NCBI RefSeq assembly: GCF_051859025.1
Contig: NZ_JBHYGL010000034.1
Coordinates: forward strand, 1 to 64,000
Length of the DNA: 64,000 nt
Reading direction: 5' to 3'
DNA from: Falsiroseomonas sp051859025
GTDB lineage: Bacteria > Pseudomonadota > Alphaproteobacteria > Acetobacterales > Acetobacteraceae
Shown: piece by piece, positions 45,267-53,441 of the stretch
Layout of the letters: every line of letters begins with the position of its first letter
Position numbering within the stretch: position 1 is the first letter of the stretch
The notes under the pieces: generated by a model
Seen by the model: only the letters and a program-made list of their open reading frames with translations
Databases searched by the model: none
Told to the model about the DNA's origin: nothing
Translations under genes and position numbers: made by a program

Positions 45267-45737
45267 ATGACCATCCTGACCCGCCGCGCCGCCATCGGCG
45301 CGGCGATCCTGCTCGTCCCCGGCATCGCCTCGGCCCAGCAGCAAGGCGTCACCGTCGCCTCCCCCTGGACCCGCGCCGCGGGCCAGGGCGGCACGGGGGC
45401 CGGCTTCATGACGCTGCGCAACGCCGGCCCCACGCCGGACCGCCTGGTGTCGGCCCGCGCCGCCATCGCCCGCACGGTGGAACTGCACACCCACATCCAC
45501 GACAATGGCGTGATGCGCATGCGCCCCGTGCCCGCCATCGAGGTCCCGGCAAGGGGCGAGGTCCAGCTGCGGCCGAGCGGCTTCCACCTGATGCTGATCG
45601 GCCTGACCGCCCCGCTGCGGCAGGGCGAGCGCATTCCCGTGACGCTCGTCTTCGAACGGGCGGGGGAGGTGCAGGTGGAACTCACCGTCGAATCCGCGGG
45701 TGCACGCGGTCCGGCCGCAGCCGGCCATCACCACTGA
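45267..45737 (+). CDS. PCuAC copper chaperone
   Basis: 156 residues. After a signal peptide (RRAAIGAAILLVPGIASA) the copper-site pattern H-X10-M-X21-H-X-M is exact: His74, Met85, His107 and Met109. The chain ends in HHH. PCuAC proteins deliver Cu(I) to the CuA site or to Sco in cytochrome oxidase assembly. It is the last gene of the copper cluster. Confidence 0.92.
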   Translation: MTILTRRAAIGAAILLVPGIASAQQQGVTVASPWTRAAGQGGTGAGFMTLRNAGPTPDRLVSARAAIARTVELHTHIHDNGVMRMRPVPAIEVPARGEVQLRPSGFHLMLIGLTAPLRQGERIPVTLVFERAGEVQVELTVESAGARGPAAAGHHH

Positions 45738-45792
45738 CGCGACAGCACCCGGCCATGCTGTGATGCCCCCCGACCCGAGGAGGACAAACGGC

Positions 45793-46459
45793 ATGGCCAG
45801 GCGCATCAATCCCGCCACCCTGGACGCGGTGGTGGGCACCTTCTACCCGCCGCCCTTCCACACCCCCTGCCTCGCCCGGGCGCGCACGAAACTGGGCGAC
45901 GCCGCGGGGCTGACGCAGTTCGGCGTCAACCTGCTGCGGCTGCCGCCGGGCGCATGGTCCAGCCAGCGCCACTGGCAGACCCTCTCCGACGAATTCGTCT
46001 TCGTCCTGGCCGGTGAGGTCACGCTGGTGACGGATGCGGGGGAGGAGGTGCTGAAGGCCGGGGAGGCCGCGGGCTTTAACAGGCTGCGGAAGGACGGGCG
46101 GCTGAGGATGGGCGAGCGAATTTTCGTGCAGGAAAGGATGACGCGCAGACACGATGTGGTTGCATCGTGGCAAGCGCCAAAGGGGGTTGGCCCGAATCCT
46201 GCGCGGAAAGGCGCCGTCCAGCCGACCCGTCCCGTTTTTCCGCAGCCTGTTAAGGCCGGCCACCCGGATGGCCACCACCTCCGCAACCACAGCGCCCAGC
46301 GCGCTGGTGCTGGAGATCGGCACGCGGATCGAGGGTGACGGCGCCGTCTATCCGGATATCGACATGCTGGCCCCCGGCTTCGGCGAGCCCGCGATGTACA
46401 CGCGCCGCGACGGCACGCCCTGTCCCGATCTGCGGCGACGCGGGCCCGGCGAGGAATAG
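45793..46459 (+). pseudogene. cupin-domain protein, disrupted by a small insertion and a frameshift
   Basis: From ATG 45793 (with GAGGAGG upstream) the frame reads an intact cupin first half (YPPPFHTPCLARARTKLGDA, GVNLLRLPPGAWSSQRHW, DEFVFVLAGEVTLVTDAGEE). After Phe95 a 174-bp insertion follows (58 codons, no stop in this frame). It then resumes with KAGHPDGHHLRNHSAQ, which is the expected cupin continuation. At about 46300 the frame shifts: ALVLEIGTRIEGDGAVYPDI and the tail to 46459 are read only in another frame. A loss of two bases from a GC run (CAGCGCGCGCTG to CAGCGCGCTG) would explain it. As given, translation ends at 46338 with a nonsense tail, so the gene is probably dead or altered. 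Confidence 0.8.
46080..46249. mobile_element. 170-bp MITE-like element with terminal inverted repeats in the cupin gene
   Basis: The ends are inverted copies: CAGGCTGCGGAAGGACGGG on the left and, reversed, CAGGCTGCGGAAAAACGGG on the right (two mismatches). Each is flanked by TTAA (46076-46079 and 46250-46253), a likely target duplication, though TA alone would fit equally. Removing one flank and the element joins TTT to AAG and restores AGF-KAG of the cupin protein. It has no transposase, so it needs one in trans. The family cannot be assigned by eye. Confidence 0.8.
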
Positions 46460-46497
46460 CCGGCCCCGGTTGTCGCCAGCCGCGAAGCGGAGCAAAC

Positions 46498-46522
46498 CCT
46501 TCCCCAACCTACTGGGGAAAGG
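46498..46522 (+). promoter_or_regulatory. hairpin covering the ribosome site of the GST gene
   Basis: TTCCCCA (46500-46506) pairs with TGGGGAA (46513-46519) across a six-base loop. The right arm is part of GGGGAAAGGA, the probable Shine-Dalgarno of the next gene, so folding would block initiation. Confidence 0.4.
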
Positions 46523-46530
46523 ATACGACC

Positions 46531-47139
46531 ATGCTGAAAATCCATGGAATCGCGCGCAGCCGGGCCTTCCGCTGCATCTGGGCGGCTGAGGAAGCCGGCC
46601 TGCCCTACGAAGTGATCCCGATCGGCTTCGGCCCGGGGCTCAAGGATGCCATCTCGGCCGTCAATCCGAACGGCAAGGTGCCGGCCATGACGGATGGCGA
46701 CCTCACGCTGTTCGAAAGCCTGGCGATCAACCTGCACATCGCCGCCAAGGCCGGCGCGCCGCTGATGCCCACGGGCGACGATGCCTCCCGCGTCCTGCAA
46801 TGGACCTTCTGGGCGGCGACGGAGGTCGAGCCCTCGGCCGGGATGTGGGCCTACAACACCTATCTGAAGCCGGCCGACCAGCGGGACGCGGCGGTGGCGA
46901 AGGCGGGGGCGGAAGGCGTCGCCGCGCGCCTGGCGGTGCTGGAAGGCCACCTGGCCAAGGGCGGCCCCTGGCTGCTGGGGGCCACCTACACCATCGCCGA
47001 CTGCAACCTGGCCGCCGTGCTCTACGGCGCCTGGTCCAACGGCTTCGATTTCAGCGCCTTCCCGAAGGCCAAGGCCTGGCTTGATGCCTGCGTGAGCCGC
47101 CCGGCGGCGCTGGCCGCCCGGAAGCAACGGGACGGCTGA
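46531..47139 (+). CDS. glutathione S-transferase family protein
   Basis: 202 residues. The N-terminal thioredoxin-like domain begins MLKIHGIARSRAFRCIWAAE with the glutathione-site NPNGKVPAMTDGDLTLFESL; the helical C-terminal domain has YTIADCNLAAVL. The active-site residue is likely Ser10 (beta-class relatives use Cys). Substrate unknown. The reading frame starts 71 bp after the cupin remnant. Confidence 0.88.
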   Translation: MLKIHGIARSRAFRCIWAAEEAGLPYEVIPIGFGPGLKDAISAVNPNGKVPAMTDGDLTLFESLAINLHIAAKAGAPLMPTGDDASRVLQWTFWAATEVEPSAGMWAYNTYLKPADQRDAAVAKAGAEGVAARLAVLEGHLAKGGPWLLGATYTIADCNLAAVLYGAWSNGFDFSAFPKAKAWLDACVSRPAALAARKQRDG

Positions 47140-47180
47140 TCCCCGTTACCCCTGGCCACTAGCCTCGGCCGTGGCCCGCC

Positions 47181-47759
47181 TCAGCGCGGGCCGCGGCTGC
47201 GGTTCTGGGCCAGTTGGTCCGGCGTCAGCTGGAAGCTGATGCGCACCACGTAGTTGCCGGCGGACACGCCATCGCCGATCGGCAGGCGCAGCCGCGCCGC
47301 CTGGCCATTGGTGTTGATGCGGGTCTGGTTCGACGCCATCGCTGCCCGCGCCGTGAAGGCCTGGCGCTCGATCACATCCGTGTCGCCGGCATCCGACACC
47401 GCGGCGAACCACGGAAGGTCGAGGCTGCCGCCCCGCGCGGCCGGCCCGCGTTCCACCTGGAAGCGCGGCGTGACGCGCACATCCAGCGCCCGGCGGTCCC
47501 GCGACGCATAGTCGCAGACCGCGTCGAAGCCCGCGATCCGCGCATCCAGCACCATCGTGGTCAGGTCCCGCGGCGCGCCGGCGACATACTGGGTCAGGTC
47601 CGCGCCATCGGCCAGGATGGTGATACGCGGGCAGGGCGCCTGCCCGGCGGTCAGCACGTTGCTGGTCGATTCGCTGCCACCGCAGGCCGCCAGCATCGCC
47701 GGCAACGCCACCACCGCCACACCCTTGGCCACAACGGACCGGAACCCTGGCTGCGTCAT
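47181..47759 (-). CDS. hypothetical lipoprotein
   Basis: 192 residues. A signal peptide ends in the lipobox LAAC (ALPAMLAACGGSES), so the protein is probably lipid-anchored. Two further cysteines (APCPRI, AVCDYA) may pair. The remainder is a beta-rich domain (MVLDARIAGFDAVCDYASRD, GNYVVRISFQLTPDQLAQN) without a family I recognise. It is divergent from ispH across 148 bp and convergent with the GST gene. The start at 47759 has GGGGAG upstream; an ATG further up is less likely. Confidence 0.78.
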   Translation of the reverse strand: MTQPGFRSVVAKGVAVVALPAMLAACGGSESTSNVLTAGQAPCPRITILADGADLTQYVAGAPRDLTTMVLDARIAGFDAVCDYASRDRRALDVRVTPRFQVERGPAARGGSLDLPWFAAVSDAGDTDVIERQAFTARAAMASNQTRINTNGQAARLRLPIGDGVSAGNYVVRISFQLTPDQLAQNRSRGPR

Positions 47760-47907
47760 GCCGGAGCACTCCCCCTTTGAACCCGTCACCGCGGCCGGTA
47801 AGGTGGCGCCGCGCCACCCGCTGCGTCTATCGCATCGCGGGCGCCGCCCGACTATCCCCTATGCCCATCCCCGCCCCACACCTAGAAGCCGAGCCTCCGA
47901 AGCCCCG

Positions 47908-48894
47908 ATGCCCGATGAGACGAAGCCCCGGCTGAACGTGTTGCTGGCCGGCCCGCGCGGATTCTGCGCCGGCGTGGACCGCGCCATCAAGATCGTGGAG
48001 GAGGCGCTGCGCCGCCACGGCGCACCCGTCTATGTGCGGCATGAGATCGTGCACAACCGCTTCGTGGTCGAAAGCCTCGAACGCCAGGGCGCCGTCTTCG
48101 TCGAGGAACTGGACGAGATCCCCGATGACGGCCGGCCCGTCGTCTTCTCCGCCCATGGCGTGCCGAAGGCGGTGCCGGAAGCGGCGGCGAAGCGGAACCT
48201 CTTCGCCCTCGACGCCACCTGCCCCCTGGTGTCGAAGGTGCACCGGGAGGCGGAGCGCCATTTCGCCCGCGGCCGCCACATCATGCTGATCGGCCATGCC
48301 GGCCATCCGGAGGTCATCGGCACCATGGGCCAGCTTCCCCCCGGCGCCGTGACGCTGGTGGAGGATTCCGCCCATGCCGAGACGGTGGAGGCCCCCTCCG
48401 ACCTGCCGCTGGCCTACACGACGCAGACCACCCTCTCGGTCGATGACACCGCCGATATCGTCGCCATCCTCCAGCGCCGTTTCCCGGACATCGCCGGCCC
48501 GGCGAAGGAGGACATCTGCTACGCTACCACCAACCGCCAGGCGGCGGTGAAGGCCATCGCGGCCCGGGGGGCGGAGCTCGTGATCGTCGTCGGCGCGCCG
48601 AACAGCAGCAATTCCGTGCGGCTGGCGGAAGTCGCCAAGCGCGCCGGCGCGGCGCGGTCCGTGCTGGTGCAGCGCGGCGCGGCACTCGACCCCGCCATCG
48701 CCGATGGCTGCACCACCATCGGCCTGACGGCCGGGGCCAGCGCCCCGGAAGTGCTGGTGGAGGAAGTGCTGGCGAAACTCGCCACCCGCTTCACCCTGGC
48801 GGTGGAGGAAGTGGTGGTGGCGGAGGAGAAGGTGGTCTTCCGCCTGCCGCCCGGACTCTCCCAGCCCGGCGTCCAGCCTGACGCAGCAGAATAG
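47908..48894 (+). CDS. ispH: 4-hydroxy-3-methylbut-2-enyl diphosphate reductase IspH
   Basis: Last step of the MEP isoprenoid pathway, producing IPP and DMAPP with a 4Fe-4S cluster. 328 residues. The three cluster cysteines are in GPRGFCAGV, DATCPLVSKVH and DICYATTNRQ. The substrate-binding VVGAPNSSNSVRL and HNRFVVESLE segments are present. ATG 47908 gives the proper beginning; the longer frame upstream is not family-like. ThrB follows 9 bp later. Confidence 0.97.
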   Translation: MPDETKPRLNVLLAGPRGFCAGVDRAIKIVEEALRRHGAPVYVRHEIVHNRFVVESLERQGAVFVEELDEIPDDGRPVVFSAHGVPKAVPEAAAKRNLFALDATCPLVSKVHREAERHFARGRHIMLIGHAGHPEVIGTMGQLPPGAVTLVEDSAHAETVEAPSDLPLAYTTQTTLSVDDTADIVAILQRRFPDIAGPAKEDICYATTNRQAAVKAIAARGAELVIVVGAPNSSNSVRLAEVAKRAGAARSVLVQRGAALDPAIADGCTTIGLTAGASAPEVLVEEVLAKLATRFTLAVEEVVVAEEKVVFRLPPGLSQPGVQPDAAE

Positions 48895-48903
48895 CCCCCC
48901 TCC

Positions 48904-49884
48904 ATGGCGGTCTATACCGAGGTCTCGGACGAGGCGCTGCGCGCCTTCCTGAGAGATTACGACATCGGCGGCCTCCTCGCCTTCCGCGGCATCGCGGAGG
49001 GGGTGGAGAATTCCAACTACGCGCTGCGCACCGATCGCGGCGACTATGTGCTGACGCTGTACGAGAAGCGCGTCGATCCGGCTGAACTGCCCTATTTCCT
49101 CGGCCTGATGGACCATCTGGCGGCGCGCGGCCTGGCCTGCCCGGTGCCGCTGCGCGGGCGGGATGGCGTGTCGCTGCGGGAACTGGCGGGCCGCCCGGCC
49201 GCCATCTGCACCTTCCTGGAAGGCGTCTGGCCGCGCCGGGTCCGGCCGGACCATCTGGCGCCGCTGGGCGAGGCCCTGGCCAGGCTGCATGACGCCAGCG
49301 GGGATTTCCCGCGCAACCGCCCGAATGCGCTGGGCCCGAAGGGCTGGGCGCCGCTGCTGGAAGGCTGCCGGGACCGCGGCGATGAGGTCTCGCCCGGCCT
49401 GGTCGCCGAGTTGGATGGCCACCTCGCCGGCATCCTGGCCGCCTGGCCGGAAGCCGGGGTGCTGCCGGTCGGCCAGATCCATGCGGACCTCTTTCCCGAC
49501 AACGTCTTCTTCCTGGACGATGCCGCCGGGCGACCGCGCGTTTCCGGGCTGATCGACTTCTACTTCGCCTGCACGGATCTGCTGGCCTACGACATCGCCG
49601 TCTGCCTGAACGCCTGGTGCTTCGAAGCCGATGGCATGTTCAACGTCACCAAGGCGCGAGCCCTGCTGACGGCGTATGAGGGCGTCCGCCCGCTGTCGCT
49701 GGCGGAACGCGCGGCGCTGCCGGTGCTGTGCCGCGGTGCCGCCATCCGCTTCCTGCTGACCCGCCTCTATGACTGGACGCATACCCCCGCGGATGCGCTG
49801 GTGACCCGGAAGGATCCCTTGGAATACCTGCGAAAGCTGCGTTTCTTCGCCCAGGCCGAGACCGCCGGTGCCCTCGGAGTCTGA
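48904..49884 (+). CDS. thrB: homoserine kinase (ThrB, APH-type)
   Basis: 326 residues of the aminoglycoside-phosphotransferase-like homoserine kinases used by alphaproteobacteria. The ATP lysine region is SNYALRTDRGDYVLTLYEKR, the catalytic loop is GQIHADLFPDNVFF and the metal motif LIDFYFACTDLLAYD. It phosphorylates homoserine in threonine synthesis. It is coupled to rnhA (17-bp overlap) and follows ispH directly, an arrangement common in this class. Confidence 0.94.
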   Translation: MAVYTEVSDEALRAFLRDYDIGGLLAFRGIAEGVENSNYALRTDRGDYVLTLYEKRVDPAELPYFLGLMDHLAARGLACPVPLRGRDGVSLRELAGRPAAICTFLEGVWPRRVRPDHLAPLGEALARLHDASGDFPRNRPNALGPKGWAPLLEGCRDRGDEVSPGLVAELDGHLAGILAAWPEAGVLPVGQIHADLFPDNVFFLDDAAGRPRVSGLIDFYFACTDLLAYDIAVCLNAWCFEADGMFNVTKARALLTAYEGVRPLSLAERAALPVLCRGAAIRFLLTRLYDWTHTPADALVTRKDPLEYLRKLRFFAQAETAGALGV

Positions 49885-50347
49885 CCCCCGCATCGATCCC
49901 CGGGGGGACGATCGTCCCCTGGTGGAGATCTGGACGGATGGCGGCTGCAAGCCGAATCCGGGCCCGGGCGGCTGGGCCGCCATCCTGAAATTTGGGGAGA
50001 TGGAGAAGGAGCTGACGGGCCACGACCCCGCCACCACCAACAACCGCATGGAACTGACCGCCGCCTGCGCGGCGCTGGAGGCGCTGAAGCGCCCCTGCCG
50101 CGTGGTGCTGCACACCGACAGCGAATATGTCCGCAACGGCATGGAACGCTGGATCAAGGGCTGGGTCAGGAACAATTGGAAGAACGCGGCCAAGGAACCG
50201 GTCGCCAACTACCCGCTGTGGCAGCGCCTGCTGGAAGCCGCCAAGCCGCATGACGTGGAATGGAAATGGGTCCGCGGCCATGCCGGCGACGCGATGAACG
50301 AACGCGCCGACGTGCTGGCGACGCGGGCGCGGGTGGAAGCGGGGTAG
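49868..50347 (+). CDS. rnhA: ribonuclease HI
   Basis: 159 residues. The catalytic carboxylates are in EIWTDGGCKPNPGPGG, NNRMELTAACAAL, LHTDSEYVRNGMERWI and the late GDAMNERAD, with the basic protrusion WIKGWVRNNWKNAAKE of the E. coli type. It removes RNA from RNA-DNA hybrids. The GTG start at 49868 lies inside the thrB end, so translation is coupled. Confidence 0.96.
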   Translation: MPSESDPRIDPRGDDRPLVEIWTDGGCKPNPGPGGWAAILKFGEMEKELTGHDPATTNNRMELTAACAALEALKRPCRVVLHTDSEYVRNGMERWIKGWVRNNWKNAAKEPVANYPLWQRLLEAAKPHDVEWKWVRGHAGDAMNERADVLATRARVEAG

Positions 50348-50528
50348 CGGCCCGGCGGCACACATCCCCCGCCTGGCGCCTTGCCACGACAAACCCCGCT
50401 CACATCCAGCCCCCGGCGCCGCGCCCGGCCGGCGCACCCCCGACGGCTATTGTCTCGTTGACGGAAGCGTCGCGTTACGCCGACACTCAACCCGTCCGCG
50501 TGTCCTGTCGGCTTTCTGTCGACCCTGG

Positions 50529-51617
50529 GTGGCGCAGACGGCTGGAGCAGGGCCATTGGACGAAGCCCCCGATCAGGGTGCCGGGGGTGGCTTCAAGCTG
50601 GCGCGCATCGCCGATTTGCGGGACCTCGAAGGCGGCACCTACTGGCCGCAACTGCAGCCGCATTTCGCCAACCCGCATTACCGCACGCTGCGCTACCGGC
50701 TGGACGGATCCGCGCGCGGGACGGAGGGCGCGGCCCGCGCCCTCGCCGTCCGGGGCGCCAGCGGCATCGGGGAGTTGGACGTCGCCTATATCGCCGATCG
50801 CCTGGCCGCCCGGCTGACGATCGAGCAGGGCGGCATCGCGGGCTACTGCCTCACCGCCGTCACCCGCGGCGCGCTGGCCTTCTCCGGCGCGCCGGGCGTG
50901 CGGGCGGCGCAGGGAGTCGATTCCCGGGTCGGGCTGGTCTATCGCGGCGCGCCCGGCACGACCCTGGCCGCGGCCGGCGACCATGAACGCATCGCGCTCT
51001 GGGTCGGGGCGGAAAGCCTGGGCCGGCGCCTGGCCGCGCTGCTGGACGGGCCGATCGACCAGGAGATCGCCTTCGATCCGGTCTTCAGCTGGGATTCCCC
51101 CCAGGCCCAGGGCCTGCTGCGCCTGCTGCGATTGATGCGGGAGGAAGTGGCAGCCCCCCTTCCCTTCGCGGGCAGCGACCTCGCCAGGCGATCCTTCTCC
51201 GACCTCCTGCTCTACAGCCTGCTGAACGCCGCCCCCCACAACCATTCCCTCCACCTGCTGCGCAACGCCGCGACCGCCACCCCCGGCATCGTGCGGCGGG
51301 CGGAGGAGTACATCCGCGCGCATCTGGAATCGCCGCTGGCGCTGCATGACATCGCCTCCGCCGCCGGGTGCAGCGTGCGCAGCCTGCAGGCAGGCTTCCG
51401 CCGGTTCCGGGACACGACACCGATGGCCGCGATCCGCCAGGCCCGCCTGGCCGCGGTGCGGGACGCGCTGCGGGCCGCGGCGCCGGGCGATACCGTCACG
51501 GACCTGGCGCTGCGCTTCGGCTTCACCCATCCCGGCCGCTTCGCCCAGGCCTATCGCGCCGCCTTCGGCGAATCCCCCCGCGCCAGCCTGGGCCGGACCG
51601 ACCGCGACGGGGGCTGA
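50529..51617 (+). CDS. AraC family transcriptional regulator
   Basis: About 362 residues. The C-terminal 110 residues hold two HTH motifs (SPLALHDIASAAGCSVRSLQ and DTVTDLALRFGFTHPGRFAQ, followed by AYRAAFGESP). The N-terminal part resembles an AraC_binding-type sensor (PHYRTLRYRLDGSARGTEGA). The ligand and target are unknown; nothing nearby is an obvious operon, though an AapJ-like gene lies 600 bp downstream. The start is uncertain: GTG 50529 has no clear ribosome site, while a TTG at 50556 follows GGAGCAGGG. The 181-bp gap after rnhA shows no gene. Confidence 0.87.
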   Translation: MAQTAGAGPLDEAPDQGAGGGFKLARIADLRDLEGGTYWPQLQPHFANPHYRTLRYRLDGSARGTEGAARALAVRGASGIGELDVAYIADRLAARLTIEQGGIAGYCLTAVTRGALAFSGAPGVRAAQGVDSRVGLVYRGAPGTTLAAAGDHERIALWVGAESLGRRLAALLDGPIDQEIAFDPVFSWDSPQAQGLLRLLRLMREEVAAPLPFAGSDLARRSFSDLLLYSLLNAAPHNHSLHLLRNAATATPGIVRRAEEYIRAHLESPLALHDIASAAGCSVRSLQAGFRRFRDTTPMAAIRQARLAAVRDALRAAAPGDTVTDLALRFGFTHPGRFAQAYRAAFGESPRASLGRTDRDGG

Positions 51618-51802
51618 CCCCGCCGCGCCGTCGAAGACTGGCTTCGAAGACTGCGCAAAACGTCCTTTCCCTGCGCGATCCGGATAGAGCGCGCGTACCG
51701 GACGGCCGAGGCTGCCTGGTGGGAGCGAATCGCGAGAAGGGGTGCCCAGGCACCCCCGGGGCGGCGCTGATCCAGCATGGATGCCCGGGGTGCGAGGAGA
51801 CA

Positions 51803-52197
51803 ATGGCCGAAAAGCCCGGCTGCCCCGCTTCGCCTCAGCCGCCCGCCCCCCCGGCGGCACGCGGCCGGGCCCGGCCGACGGACTGGCCACGCCGCGCCCC
51901 ACCGCCGCCGCTGAAGCGGGGCCCGCGCCCCGCGCCGGCGGCCCTGCGGCAGGCCGCCATACCCGCCTTCTTCGCCGCCCGGCTGCTGACCCCCCGGCTT
52001 CCCAACCCCCGGCTTCCCAGCCCCCGACTGCCGCCACGGCGCTGACGGGGCTGCTCGGCCGCATCGGCGATGGCGGGCTCTTCGCCCCGCCCCTTGCCTT
52101 CCTGGTCGGCCTGGCACTGCCGCCGCTGGTGCTCTTCCAGCCGCTCCGGCTGGGCTGGGCGCGCGCCCAGGCCTTCGCGACCCGGGCCAGGGCCTGA
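51803..52197 (+). pseudogene. possible frame-shifted small membrane protein gene
   Basis: ATG 51803 with GAGGAG close upstream opens MAEKPGCPASPQPPAPPAAR, a Pro-rich frame with coding-like codon use, which ends at 52045. Another frame, closed at 52197, reads ALTGLLGRIGDGGLFAPPLA and FLVGLALPPLVLFQPLRLGW, a convincing membrane helix with almost purely G/C third positions. The two could be one gene split by a shift in the tandem CCCCCGGCTTCCCA repeat (about 51997-52026), or two unrelated small frames. I recognise no family. Nothing else is seen in 51618-51802. Confidence 0.35.
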
Positions 52198-52222
52198 GCC
52201 CGGCGGGCTCAGGCCCGCGCCC

Positions 52223-53239
52223 TCATCGCAGCGGCAGCGCGTACATCAGGCCGCCCCGCGTCCACAGGTCGTTCAGCCCCCGCTGCAGGCCGATCGGGCT
52301 GCCGGAGCCGAGGTGACGCTCGAAGCTCTCACCGTAATTGCCCACGGCCTTGATGGCGTTGAACAGCCAGCGTTCCTCCAGGCCCAGCGCGCGGCCGAAG
52401 CCGGCGGTCACGCCCAGCATGCGCTGCACGCCGGGGTTCGGGTCCCGCAGCCGGGCCTCGACATTGGCCTGGGTGATGCCCTGTTCCTCGGCCTCGATCA
52501 GCCCCGACAGCACCCACTTCACCACGTCGAACCACTGGTCGTCGCCATGCCGCACCATCGGGCCGAGCGGTTCCTTGCTGATGCGCTCCGGCAGCAGCAG
52601 ATGGTCCTGCGGATTCTGCAGCGCGGTGGCGCGGTAGGATGCCAGCTGGCTCGCATCCTGCGTCATCGCGTCGCAGCGTCCGGCGGCATAGGCGGCGACG
52701 AATTCATCCGGCCGCTCGATCAGCACCGGCGTGAAGCGCATGTTGTTAGCGCGGAAATAGTCGGTGATGTTCAGTTCGCTCGTCGTGCCGGGCTGGATGC
52801 AGACCGTCGCGCCATCCAGCTGCCGCGCGGAGGCGACGCCGGAGGATCGCCGCACCAGGAAGCCCTGGCCGTCGTAGAAATTCACCCCCGCCATGTTGAG
52901 GCCGAGCGCCGTGTCGCGCACCAGCGTCTGCGTGGCGTTGCGCGCCAGCACGTCGATCTCACCCGACTGCAGCATGGTGAAGCGGTTCTGGGAGGAGGTG
53001 GCGACGAAGCGCACCTTGGACGGATCGCCGAACACCGCCGCCGCCAGGGCACGGCAGAAATCGGCGTCAAGCCCGCGATACTCGCCCCGGCTGTCGGGGG
53101 CGGAGAAGCCGGCCACGCCCTGGTTCACGCCGCAGATCACGCTGCCCCGCGCCTTCACCGCATCGAAGCTCGGCCCCGCCGCCGCGGTGCCCATTCCCGT
53201 CAGCGCCAGGCAGGCGCCCAGCAGCCAGTTGCGCAACAT
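52223..53239 (-). CDS. amino-acid ABC transporter substrate-binding protein (AapJ-like)
   Basis: 338 residues: signal peptide LLGACLALTGMGTAAAGPSF, then a periplasmic binding domain. The family segments VICGVNQGVAGFSAPDSRGE, GLDADFCRALAAAVFGDPSK and TSSQNRFTMLQSGEIDVLAR match general L-amino-acid binding proteins of Rhizobium AapJ type, and VKWVLSGLIEAEEQGITQAN continues that pattern. No permease or ATPase genes are adjacent, so it is a solitary binding protein. It is divergent from the FkbM gene across 202 bp. Confidence 0.92.
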   Translation of the reverse strand: MLRNWLLGACLALTGMGTAAAGPSFDAVKARGSVICGVNQGVAGFSAPDSRGEYRGLDADFCRALAAAVFGDPSKVRFVATSSQNRFTMLQSGEIDVLARNATQTLVRDTALGLNMAGVNFYDGQGFLVRRSSGVASARQLDGATVCIQPGTTSELNITDYFRANNMRFTPVLIERPDEFVAAYAAGRCDAMTQDASQLASYRATALQNPQDHLLLPERISKEPLGPMVRHGDDQWFDVVKWVLSGLIEAEEQGITQANVEARLRDPNPGVQRMLGVTAGFGRALGLEERWLFNAIKAVGNYGESFERHLGSGSPIGLQRGLNDLWTRGGLMYALPLR

Positions 53240-53441
53240 CACCCGAGTCCCCCGTTGGATTGGTCGCCCAGCATGGCGCCCGGCGCGGCGCCGCGCCAAG
53301 CCGCCCCCATTCGAGCGAAGCCCGGACGCCCGGTTCGCTCCTGCGTTGTGCGCCGCCCGGGCAGCCGGTAAGCCGGGGCCGGCAGGGTTGCGGCAATGGG
53401 GGCGGGCGGATGCAGGCGGCGATGGTCGGAGGCTCGGCGGG

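Noticed and set aside
47140..47204. Bidirectional terminator between GST and the lipoprotein gene
   Set aside because: GC-rich pairing is possible, but it falls inside the lipoprotein coding end and there is no T-run on either side.
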